NCBI GenBank assembly: GCA_022572285.1
Contig: JACZWF010000095.1
Coordinates: 1 to 6,187 of the forward strand
From: Nitrososphaerota archaeon
GTDB lineage: Archaea > Thermoproteota > Nitrososphaeria > Nitrososphaerales > UBA57
Direction of reading: 5' to 3'
Length of the DNA: 6,187 bases
Shown here: positions 1 through 5,451 of the stretch, in pieces
How positions within the stretch are numbered: the stretch's first letter is position 1
How the letters are laid out: the number at the start of each line of letters is the position of its first letter
Notes under the pieces: generated by a model
What the model was told of the DNA's origin: nothing
The model's input: the letters and a program-made list of their open reading frames with translations, nothing else
Databases searched by the model: none
Translations under genes and position numbers: made by a program

Positions 1-112
1 GATCAGATCCGGATGAAATGCACGGATAAGATCTGGCTTCTTTGGTCGAGATCCCTTCCGCCTAACGCTAATGTAAAGAAGTGAATAAGAGAACTTTGTC
101 AGTGATCTAATC

Positions 113-304
113 ATGAGGAAAATGGGGGTAAGCTCAATGCTCTTGTTAGTGGCTGGTGCCCTTTTCATCCAGGGAGCAACCGTGTTTGAAGGTTGGCCTA
201 CCCGTGACGTGACCGTGGCGACATACTATGTTGTTGTGGCGATATACTATGTTGGAGCCGCAATCACTTTTGCAATTGCCTTAATCCCATGGAGCAAGGA
301 ATGA
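113..304 (+). CDS. Small two-TM membrane protein, hypothetical
   Basis: I do not recognise a family. The 63-residue product has two hydrophobic stretches, roughly residues 7-24 and 38-60. They are separated by a short polar turn (EGWPTRD), and the protein ends in a charged WSKE tail, so it would be a small hairpin membrane protein. The ATG at 113 has no clear ribosome binding site. A G5 run at 124-128 lies about 8 bases before an internal ATG at 137, so translation may start there and give a 55-residue protein. The second membrane segment contains a 7-residue duplication (VATYYVV then VAIYYVG) produced by a 21-bp tandem repeat. A reading frame on the opposite strand (543 to 247) overlaps its 3' end. 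The gene stands alone, beside degenerate sequence. Whether it is expressed is uncertain. Confidence 0.42.
   Translation: MRKMGVSSMLLLVAGALFIQGATVFEGWPTRDVTVATYYVVVAIYYVGAAITFAIALIPWSKE
215..256 (+). repeat. Tandem 21-bp duplication inside the small ORF
   Basis: Two adjacent 21-bp units (215-235 and 236-256) agree at 18 of 21 positions by eye; each begins GTGGCGA and contains ATACTATGTTG. The unit length is a multiple of three, so the reading frame at 113-304 is kept and seven residues in its second membrane segment are duplicated. Confidence 0.8.
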
Positions 305-324
305 CAGGTCTCTCCTGCGGGTAG

Positions 325-497
325 CTTCGCCAACAGCCCTACAATGACATTGTCGGCGTATTCGATCAGAACATCAGCAACCTCTTCGGAGATCTTCTTT
401 CCCCCCCGACAGGCAAGCAGGATTGGGAGCAATCGAAGGAGCTGTGGGTGATCTGGAGGCACTAGTAAAGGATGGTCTGAAGGATATGGAGCACTAG
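325..497 (+). pseudogene. Possible small coding remnant, frame broken at C7 tract
   Basis: One frame (from 325, after a stop at 322) reads NDIVGVFDQNISNLFGDLL up to a run of seven C at 401-407. Another frame then continues from 408 as GLGAIEGAVGDLEALVKDG and on to a TAG at 495-497. Both halves look like amphipathic helical protein and would join as one peptide if the tract had eight C. No start codon is visible upstream. The opposite strand is also open across this stretch, so the coding strand is uncertain. I recognise no family. It could be decay, a sequencing error in the homopolymer, or chance. Confidence 0.25.
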
Positions 498-612
498 AAA
501 CGCCAGTAGTTGGGGAACCAAATCCGGGACCCAATTGGGCCAAAGTCCCGCCGGGCCCTCTACTGTTTAGGTCCTTAAATCAGACCCTCGCTCTATCCAA
601 CCGAGCGTATAG

Positions 613-805
613 ATGCAGGAACCGCCCCAGGTGAATATCGATCCTTTGACAGAGTTCTTCGACGCCCTTGGCATCCCAGCCGGGTGATGAGTTCCAGACA
701 ATTCATTGGTTAATTGACAACTTCACAGGCGACCTTGGGAACTTACACATCTGGGCGGGAGGATTCAGTGCCCAGCTGGAAGAAAGATATCATGTTTTCG
801 ATTAG
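613..805 (+). pseudogene. Small hypothetical gene broken by one frameshift
   Basis: An ATG at 613 opens a frame reading MQEPPQVNIDPLTEFFDALG and ending GIPAG at a TGA at 685-687. The next frame continues directly with DEFQTIHWLIDNFTGDLG at 686, then an aromatic, glycine-rich segment (HIWAGGF), and ends EERYHVFD with TAG at 803-805. Joined across the junction at about 680-688, they give one plausible peptide of about 63 residues with ordinary soluble-protein composition. I do not recognise it. The break may be a real inactivating mutation, since neighbouring sequence is also degenerate, or a single-base sequencing error. Alternatively the second half could be a short gene of its own starting at the TTG at 668. 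It lies just upstream of the control region of the dehydrogenase gene and has no visible promoter of its own. Confidence 0.42.
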
Positions 806-810
806 TGCGA

Positions 811-860
811 GAGGGTCAGGTCCATATCTGAATGATCTAAACATGGATTCAGACTGACTC
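811..860 (+). promoter_or_regulatory. Imperfect palindrome upstream of the SDR promoter
   Basis: TCTGAAT (827-833) and ATTCAGA (847-853) form a perfect 7-bp inverted repeat around a 13-base spacer. Outside it, GTCAG (815-819) pairs with CTGAC (854-858), leaving a 7-base bulge on the left. It sits about 15 bases upstream of the TATA-like box of the next gene, a usual place for a transcription-factor site. It could instead fold as RNA at the end of the broken upstream gene; no T-run follows. Confidence 0.4.
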
Positions 861-872
861 CTCCAGCATGAT

Positions 873-890
873 GATATAAAGAATATAACG
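873..890 (+). promoter_or_regulatory. TATA-like promoter of the SDR gene
   Basis: TATAAA at 875-880 is followed by a second AATATAA at 882-888. With archaeal spacing of about 25 bases, transcription would begin near 903, leaving a leader of about ten bases with a purine-rich GAGAGA (904-909) before the ATG at 913. The sequence could also serve as a bacterial -10 element, so it alone does not settle the domain of life. Confidence 0.5.
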
Positions 891-912
891 AAGAGAAAGA
901 GCAGAGAGAACA

Positions 913-1767
913 ATGGAAAGTAAAGTCATCTTAATAACTGGGGCCAGTAGCGGTTTTGGAAATTTAACTGCGAAAACATTAGCAATGGATGGACATAAAG
1001 TTTATGCTACCATGAAGGATTCTGAAGGGAAGAATGCTGACAGTGCCAAAAAACTTAGCGACATTGATAACATTAAGGTGTTAGACCTTGATGTTACGGA
1101 TGAAAATTCTGTAAATGAAACTGTTAAGAAAATAATTGAAGCTGAAAGTAAAATAGATGTTGTCGTTAATAATGCAGGAATTATAGGTGCTGGCATGACT
1201 GAAGCATTTACCATTGAGCAAGCCAAGCAAATATTTGATGTAAACACTTTTGGACCAATGAGAGTTAACCGTGCAGTGTTGCCGCAAATGCGGAAACAGA
1301 AATCCGGGTTGATTATTCAAATTTCAAGTTCTTCTGGAAGAGTTGTCATGCCATTTATTGGAGCTTATACAGCATCAAAATTTGCAATAGAAGCTATTGC
1401 GCAAACGTACAGCATGGAATTGCAACCACTGGGAATAGAATCAGTAATAATCGAGCCAGGTGACTATCCCACAGAAGTTATCAACAAAGTGTTACTACCA
1501 GATGATAAAGGGGTATTATCTGATTATGGAGAACTTGCAAAAGCACCTGAACAGATGTTCGAAAGTATTGGGGAGATGTTCAAGGGTCCAGATGCACCTA
1601 AACCGCAACTTATTGCCGATGCAGTCAAGAAGTTGGTGGACATGGAGGCCGGGAAAAGGCCATTAAGAACTGTTGTAGATGCAATGTTAGGACAGATAGT
1701 TAAAGAATTGAATAAAGCGTCAGATAAAAGCCAGGATGAGATGATGAAGGCTTTTGGTTCTAACTGA
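913..1767 (+). CDS. SDR family NAD(P)-dependent oxidoreductase
   Basis: This is a cytosolic classical short-chain dehydrogenase/reductase of 284 residues, expected to oxidise an alcohol or reduce a carbonyl with NAD(P)(H). The Rossmann glycine motif TGASSGFG is at residues 9-16, the adenine-pocket LDLDVTD at 57-63, and NNAG at 86-89. The catalytic tetrad is complete: N111, S139, Y152 and K156 (YTASK), with a PG motif at 182-183. The basic residue after strand 2 (YATMK) suggests NADPH, by inference. The length is slightly above the usual 250 because of a C-terminal helical extension of about 50 residues, similar to the 17-beta-hydroxysteroid-dehydrogenase-like branch. The substrate cannot be read from sequence. 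The ATG follows a purine-rich stretch and a TATA box. Base composition is AT-rich (16 G+C in the 60 bases 1081-1140), unlike the MFS gene next door (33 of 60 at 2281-2340), which suggests a foreign origin. It is monocistronic and convergent with the transporter gene. Confidence 0.95.
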   Translation: MESKVILITGASSGFGNLTAKTLAMDGHKVYATMKDSEGKNADSAKKLSDIDNIKVLDLDVTDENSVNETVKKIIEAESKIDVVVNNAGIIGAGMTEAFTIEQAKQIFDVNTFGPMRVNRAVLPQMRKQKSGLIIQISSSSGRVVMPFIGAYTASKFAIEAIAQTYSMELQPLGIESVIIEPGDYPTEVINKVLLPDDKGVLSDYGELAKAPEQMFESIGEMFKGPDAPKPQLIADAVKKLVDMEAGKRPLRTVVDAMLGQIVKELNKASDKSQDEMMKAFGSN

Positions 1768-1895
1768 TGAAATTCTTTTGTCATAGTAAATCCAATAGGT
1801 AGAGTTAAAAAAATACCGACTTTACAGGTATGTGCGTTATGTCACCATCCGCAGAGCGCGTCCGCCCGCCTTCTAGAATTCCTCTGTACTGCACC

Positions 1896-1910
1896 ACCAA
1901 AAACCCCCTG
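1896..1910 (-). terminator. Possible T-run terminator after the MFS gene
   Basis: On the minus strand, about 12 bases after the MFS stop codon, a G5 run is followed by five T (A5 at 1899-1903 on the plus strand). Archaeal termination often needs only a short T-run. A longer minus-strand T7 run lies farther on (1807-1813). No stem-loop supports either. No equally good signal follows the SDR stop on the plus strand; TTCTTTTG at 1773-1780 is the nearest. Confidence 0.3.
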
Positions 1911-1921
1911 TATATTCGTAC

Positions 1922-3142
1922 TTAGACTGTCGATTCCTCTGGAGGCTTGATTCTCCTGAAACTGAAGTAAAGGGCCAGATCATAGACTATCTTAATGCCC
2001 CCTCCGATCAGAAAAGGGAAGGCAAGCGAGATGGATTGGAGTACATAACCTGTTATCGAGGGGCTAACGGCTTGAGAAACATTGCGCGAGATATTGACAA
2101 AGCCAGCTGCCGCCGTCCTCTCCTTAGGGCTCACAATTGAGACCGTATAAGATTGTCTGGTTGGGACGTCCATCTGCGAGAGGGACATTCTGGCGAGATA
2201 GAAGGCCAGTGCCAGTGGAAGGGAAGGTGCCAAAGGGACCATGATTAGAAGCAAATTTGATGGTATATGTGTAAAGACCATTGTCCTGATGAGACCTATC
2301 CTGTCAGCGATTCTGGCAGCGACAAGGAACGAGATGGCGCTAAGTATGTTGGCACCGAAGAACACCAGGCCAATACTGCCTAGAGAAACACCAAATCTAG
2401 TGAAGAACCAGAATGCTACGATGCTCTGCAGAACAAAACCTCCGGCAAAGGCATCCACGGAGAAAAGGAGCGCAAGCCTGGAGATCCGCCGTCTAGATTC
2501 CGGTTCCAAGATAGCGTGGCTCTTAGCGCTGCCGGTTGACGTTTCGATTCTCTTAGAAAGAGTCAGGTAGACGGATGCTGCGGCTAAGGCAAGTACGGCG
2601 TACAGGATGAAAAGGGGCTGGAAGGATTTGGTCGGCTCCATCCCGAACATCGATTGCAAGAAATCAGGTAGGCCACTCACTAGCGCACCAGCAGCGACGG
2701 CTAGAGTGCCCGAGATGCTGTAAAGAGAGAAAGCTGTCGTTCGCTTTCTCTCAAGAGTTGTCTGAGGGATTATAGCTTGCTCCACTGAAAGAAACGGGCC
2801 AACTTCTGTTCCGGTAACATTTATGGTGCCTAAGAATGCGGCTACAAGAAGGACCGCGTAGTTTGTAGAAACTGCAAAGACGACTCCTGATGTAGCCATT
2901 AGGGATCCAAGGATAATTAGAGTCCTCCTTCGACCAAAGACGTCAGCATATATGCTAACAAGGAATGTCACGACAACGGAGCCGATCAGGGCAACGGTGA
3001 TGAGTATTCCGATTTCTAGCTCTTCGAGGCCTATGATCTTGAGGTAAATCGCAAGTGTGATGCTTAGGAAGCCATACGCAAAACCTCTTAGCGCTCGAGA
3101 GGCCAGGATGAGCTTACCGTCGCTGTTGAGCCATGTCAGCAT
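1922..3142 (-). CDS. MFS transporter, substrate unknown
   Basis: This is a 406-residue integral membrane protein with about 12 hydrophobic segments in two halves, split by a polar, basic loop near residues 196-222; it fits the 400-residue size of the major facilitator superfamily. The signature loop between TM2 and TM3 (motif A) is ADVFGRRR at residues 66-73. Its degenerate counterpart in the second half, ARIADRIGLIR, is at 276-286. TM1 begins near residue 11. Residues 323-346 (including SQMDVPTRQSY and SPKERTAAAG) form a loop after TM10 that I recall as conserved in a group of prokaryotic MFS proteins without assigned substrate. It would be a proton-coupled or facilitated exporter or importer in the cytoplasmic membrane. 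The ATG at 3142 has no strong ribosome binding site and overlaps no other gene. Codon use is near 50% GC. The gene is convergent with SDR and divergent from the TlpA-DUF3179 gene, so it is probably transcribed alone. Confidence 0.93.
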   Translation of the reverse strand: MLTWLNSDGKLILASRALRGFAYGFLSITLAIYLKIIGLEELEIGILITVALIGSVVVTFLVSIYADVFGRRRTLIILGSLMATSGVVFAVSTNYAVLLVAAFLGTINVTGTEVGPFLSVEQAIIPQTTLERKRTTAFSLYSISGTLAVAAGALVSGLPDFLQSMFGMEPTKSFQPLFILYAVLALAAASVYLTLSKRIETSTGSAKSHAILEPESRRRISRLALLFSVDAFAGGFVLQSIVAFWFFTRFGVSLGSIGLVFFGANILSAISFLVAARIADRIGLIRTMVFTHIPSNLLLIMVPLAPSLPLALAFYLARMSLSQMDVPTRQSYTVSIVSPKERTAAAGFVNISRNVSQAVSPSITGYVLQSISLAFPFLIGGGIKIVYDLALYFSFRRIKPPEESTV

Positions 3143-3143
3143 G

Positions 3144-3189
3144 TCAGGTTGCGGACCTGATATCTCTACGATCTCTTAATCTTAATATT
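3144..3189 (-). promoter_or_regulatory. TATA-like box and hairpin before the MFS start
   Basis: Reading the minus strand, AATATTAAGATTAAGA (3189-3174) lies about 32-47 bases before the start codon and can act as a TATA box, placing the transcript start near 3150-3155. Between it and the ATG, TCAGGT (3144-3149) and ACCTGA (3155-3160) make a perfect 6-bp inverted repeat with a five-base loop that ends one base from the start codon. It could be an operator over the start site or a leader hairpin limiting translation. Confidence 0.38.
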
Positions 3190-3326
3190 CGATCTCGCTA
3201 TGCGGAATATATCGTGATAATAGTCGTAGAAGGAACAGCTGAATAGGAGCAGTTTTTCGAAGGTCCTCCAGGAGAGAGTGGAAATTTCGATAAACAATGA
3301 AGGGCGGTCGGGGAGCTCAGTCCAAC

Positions 3327-3473
3327 TTACAGAAGGAAGACCAGAACGAGTGTACCAACAACCACAGCAAGACCGACTAACAAAGGAAATGTTCTACTAA
3401 CGGAGGCCTTCTTGATCTTGGTAACCGTCCAGACTGATGTTCCTCCAGTAACGATTGGAGCAAGCCGCGCGTG
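3327..3473 (-). pseudogene. 3' stub of a lost membrane-protein gene
   Basis: The minus strand is open from a TAG at 3476-3474 to a TAA at 3329-3327. It encodes about 48 residues that look real: APIVTGGTSVWTVTKIKKA, then a membrane segment FPLLVGLAVVVGTLVLVFLL at the very end. No ATG, GTG or TTG lies before the membrane segment, so this cannot be a complete gene. It looks like the C-terminal tail anchor of a larger protein whose upstream part has been removed. The lost part would lie where the control region of the TlpA-DUF3179 gene (3474-3670) is now, and that stretch shows no continuation in any minus-strand frame. I cannot name the family. It is on the same strand as, and upstream of, the MFS gene. 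Confidence 0.5.
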
Positions 3474-3545
3474 CTATCTACTTAACTCAGGCCAAGCACC
3501 AATTTAGTCAGTTAGTTAGTTACTCACGCCATCAAGGTTATCAAA

Positions 3546-3587
3546 ACCTAGGCGATTTCGAGACCTTAGGCGATCGACGAGAGATCG
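3546..3587 (+). promoter_or_regulatory. Direct and inverted repeats upstream of fusion gene
   Basis: ACCTAGGCGAT (3546-3556) recurs as ACCTTAGGCGAT (3563-3574), with starts 17 bases apart. The second copy runs into an inverted repeat, CGATC (3571-3575) and GATCG (3583-3587), around seven bases. The block ends about 28 bases before the TATA-like box, a position that suits a transcription-factor binding region. A further small inverted repeat, AGGTT/AACCT, lies at 3535-3549. Confidence 0.35.
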
Positions 3588-3613
3588 GTAGATTTGAAGC
3601 AGATTTCCACGGG

Positions 3614-3627
3614 CTTTATCTAAATAG
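3614..3627 (+). promoter_or_regulatory. TATA-like box of the TlpA-DUF3179 gene
   Basis: CTTTATCTAAATAG resembles an archaeal TATA box. A start about 25 bases downstream (near 3645) would give a short leader containing GGTGGCAGG (3651-3659), which lies about 11 bases before the TTG at 3671. This box inside the upstream open frame is the main reason for choosing the downstream start. Confidence 0.42.
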
Positions 3628-3670
3628 CTGTCTCCCCATCCTCTGTCTTTGGTGGCAGGTTAGTTTGGAT

Positions 3671-5359
3671 TTGCGTAAGAAGGTGGGTCTTGCGGTGGCG
3701 ATAGCGGCTATAGTGGGGAGTATCCTCCTGATAGAGAACCCCTTCGCCACACCTGCAGTCGAGATGGCGCGCGGGGCCAGCGACATCCCCTTAGGAACGG
3801 ATCTAGGCCAGAGGCTCCCAAACTTCAACCTAGAGACGGTAGACGGGGAAGAGGTATCGTTGAGCGATTATCGGGGTAAGGTCGTCTTTGTAAACTTCTG
3901 GGCGACCTGGTGCCCTTTCTGCGTAGATGAGATACCGGACCTAGAAAGAGCATTCGAGGAGTATGGGGGAGATGTCGTGATCCTGGGGATCAATAGAGCA
4001 GAGTCCCTTCAGAAGCAGACAGGGTTTCTGAGAGACCTTGAGCTTAATCCAACATATCCTCTTCTCCTTGATCCATCAGATAGTCTGGCGGGAGCGTATG
4101 GAGTTGTTGTCATGCCGACCACATTCGTACTGGATCGAGAGGGAGTCATCATTCAGGTGAAGCTAGGACAATTCATAAATCTGGATGAGATTAGGCAAGC
4201 AGTCGAGAGTGCTACATTGGCTCCAGAGCCCATTGTCCAAGTGAAAGCCAAAACCCCCGAGATCGATATCTTCGACTTGGAGCAGGTATTAATGGCCAAG
4301 GAAGGAGATGTTGTCGGTACTAGAGGGGAAAAACTCATGATAACGAATGGGATCAGGCACATTGTTCCTCTCAACCAAATCTTGTCGGGAGGACCACCTC
4401 CTGACGGAATACCTCCTATTGAGAACCCCAAGTACATAACAGCGGCAGAAGCAGATGCATTCCTCTCCGACGATGAGTTTGTTCTGGGGATAACCCGCAA
4501 AGGCATCTCAAGAGCGTACCCCCTCCAGATTCTTGTCTGGCATGAGATAGTGAACGATGAATTTAACGGTAAACTTCTCCTCATCACCTACTGCCCGTTG
4601 TGCTTCACAGGAATAGCCTTCGAACCATTCATAGGCGACGAGCCTGTTACATTTGGAACCTCAGGGAAGCTGTACAATAGCGATCTGGTAATGTATGATA
4701 GGAAGACATCATCATACTGGAGCCAGATTACCGGTCAGGCTATCAGAGGCGAGCTGGCAGGTCTTGCGTTGGAGAAGGTCCCAATTGATACCATCCGCTG
4801 GGGCGACTGGAAGGAGATTCATCCCGATACCCAGGTGCTCTCACGGGACACAGGCTTCAACAGGGCTTATGGTCAAGAGCCTTACGCAGGTTATTATAAC
4901 GGCGGAGGACCTATCTTCCCTGTAGCGAGCAGTGATTCCAGACTCCCCGAGAAGACGATAGTTCATGGGGTTTCCATAGATGGATTGGCAAGAGCGTATC
5001 CAGAACAGTCGATAGCCGATGTTGGCGGGATAGTCAACGACATCATTGGGAGCGTAAACCTGCTCATCGTCCAAAACCCCGATCAGATCACTGGACCAGA
5101 CGGAGGGCTCGGTTCTAGGGTAGTCTCGAGCCGCGTGACTAGGATCTTCGACAGGACGGTTGATGGTATAGCGCTGGACTTTGAGATCATCGGTGGAAAA
5201 CTCTTCGATAAGCAAACTGGTTCTGAGTGGTCCTTCGAGGGCGTGGCATTATCAGGTCTCCATGAGGGGAAGAGCCTTACCCGAATACCTAGCACTCCAG
5301 AGTTCTGGTTTGCCTGGTCCTCGTTCTATCCTGATACCGAGATATTTCGAGCTAACTAG
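3671..5359 (+). CDS. Membrane-anchored TlpA thioredoxin-DUF3179 fusion
   Basis: Start chosen at a TTG; the frame is open back to a TTG at 3455, but those 72 extra codons contain the likely promoter and would bury the signal anchor. From 3671 the protein has 562 residues. A basic RKK and one hydrophobic segment (about 5-21) with no lipobox indicate a membrane anchor with the rest outside. Residues 48-180 are a TlpA/ResA-like thioredoxin fold: WCPFC (C81, C84), E87, and cis-proline P149 in MPTTFVLD. After a linker, about 255-555 match DUF3179: HE at 291-292, CPLC (C308, C311), SGKLYNS at 331-337, and MYDRKTSSYWSQITGQAI at 341-358. TlpA-like domains reduce or exchange disulfides in exported proteins; DUF3179 has no established function. 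Inference: the thioredoxin domain keeps the CPLC cysteines in one redox state. The DUF3179 part contains an internal repeat (270-305 and 430-467). The gene is probably monocistronic, convergent with the small membrane protein gene at 5452-5775. Confidence 0.9.
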   Translation: MRKKVGLAVAIAAIVGSILLIENPFATPAVEMARGASDIPLGTDLGQRLPNFNLETVDGEEVSLSDYRGKVVFVNFWATWCPFCVDEIPDLERAFEEYGGDVVILGINRAESLQKQTGFLRDLELNPTYPLLLDPSDSLAGAYGVVVMPTTFVLDREGVIIQVKLGQFINLDEIRQAVESATLAPEPIVQVKAKTPEIDIFDLEQVLMAKEGDVVGTRGEKLMITNGIRHIVPLNQILSGGPPPDGIPPIENPKYITAAEADAFLSDDEFVLGITRKGISRAYPLQILVWHEIVNDEFNGKLLLITYCPLCFTGIAFEPFIGDEPVTFGTSGKLYNSDLVMYDRKTSSYWSQITGQAIRGELAGLALEKVPIDTIRWGDWKEIHPDTQVLSRDTGFNRAYGQEPYAGYYNGGGPIFPVASSDSRLPEKTIVHGVSIDGLARAYPEQSIADVGGIVNDIIGSVNLLIVQNPDQITGPDGGLGSRVVSSRVTRIFDRTVDGIALDFEIIGGKLFDKQTGSEWSFEGVALSGLHEGKSLTRIPSTPEFWFAWSSFYPDTEIFRAN

Positions 5360-5430
5360 GATCGGAGTGACAGATAAAGTAAGGTTTGAGGCCTAAATTC
5401 CCATGCAGAGCTGGGTCTGGGAGAGAGCTA

Positions 5431-5450
5431 GGGTGCCTCCCCAAACACCC
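5431..5450. terminator. Hairpin between convergent genes, possible terminator
   Basis: GGGTG (5431-5435) and CACCC (5446-5450) form a perfect 5-bp inverted repeat with a ten-base loop, one base past the stop codon of the minus-strand gene. It lies about 70 bases after the fusion-gene stop. It could separate the two convergent transcripts, but no T-run follows on either strand, so support is weak. Confidence 0.25.
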
Positions 5451-5451
5451 A

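Larger units (their letters stand above)
305..912. other. 608-base region without an intact gene; gene debris
   Basis: No intact reading frame here is convincing. Two plus-strand coding-like remnants, each broken by one frameshift, lie at 325-497 and 613-805 and are listed separately. The minus strand is open from 543 to 247. Its middle part (KKISEEVADVLIEYADNVIV and onward) looks protein-like, but its first 48 residues are proline-rich and unconvincing. The bases 498-612 between the remnants hold only a tRNA D-arm-like hairpin (589-607, minus) with no T-arm or acceptor stem. The last 100 bases carry an imperfect palindrome and the promoter of the dehydrogenase gene. Confidence 0.6.
3143..3670. 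other. 528-base divergent spacer between MFS and fusion gene
   Basis: From left to right it contains the MFS promoter and start-site hairpin, about 135 bases in which I see nothing, the 3' gene stub on the minus strand, and a repeat-rich stretch (3505-3590) leading to a TATA-like box for the fusion gene. The plus strand is open from 3455 in frame with the fusion gene, but composition and promoter position argue that this is not translated. Confidence 0.55.

Noticed and set aside
247..543. 98-codon minus-strand frame starting MAQLGPGFG
   Set aside because: The first half is proline-rich and unlike protein, it overlaps the small plus-strand ORF, and the plus strand gives competing coding signals. 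Not listed as a gene.
589..607. Minus-strand tRNA D-arm look-alike (CGCTC, GGTTGGATA loop, GAGCG)
   Set aside because: No T-arm with GTTCRA, no matching acceptor stem and no clean seven-base anticodon loop within tRNA distance on that strand; at most a tRNA fragment.
3505..3590. Repeats considered as a CRISPR remnant
   Set aside because: Units are only 11-12 bases with starts 17 bases apart and occur twice; no 24-37-base repeats with unique spacers.
3455..3670. 72-codon N-terminal extension of the fusion protein
   Set aside because: Contains the likely TATA box, has unusual composition and would place the signal anchor internally; treated as untranslated.
4153..4587. 144-codon frame antisense to the TlpA-DUF3179 gene
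   Set aside because: Lies wholly within a strongly supported gene on the other strand; serine/proline-rich product with no recognisable feature.
4841..5215. 124-codon antisense frame in the DUF3179 part
   Set aside because: Shadow of the conserved domain on the plus strand; no promoter or ribosome binding site.
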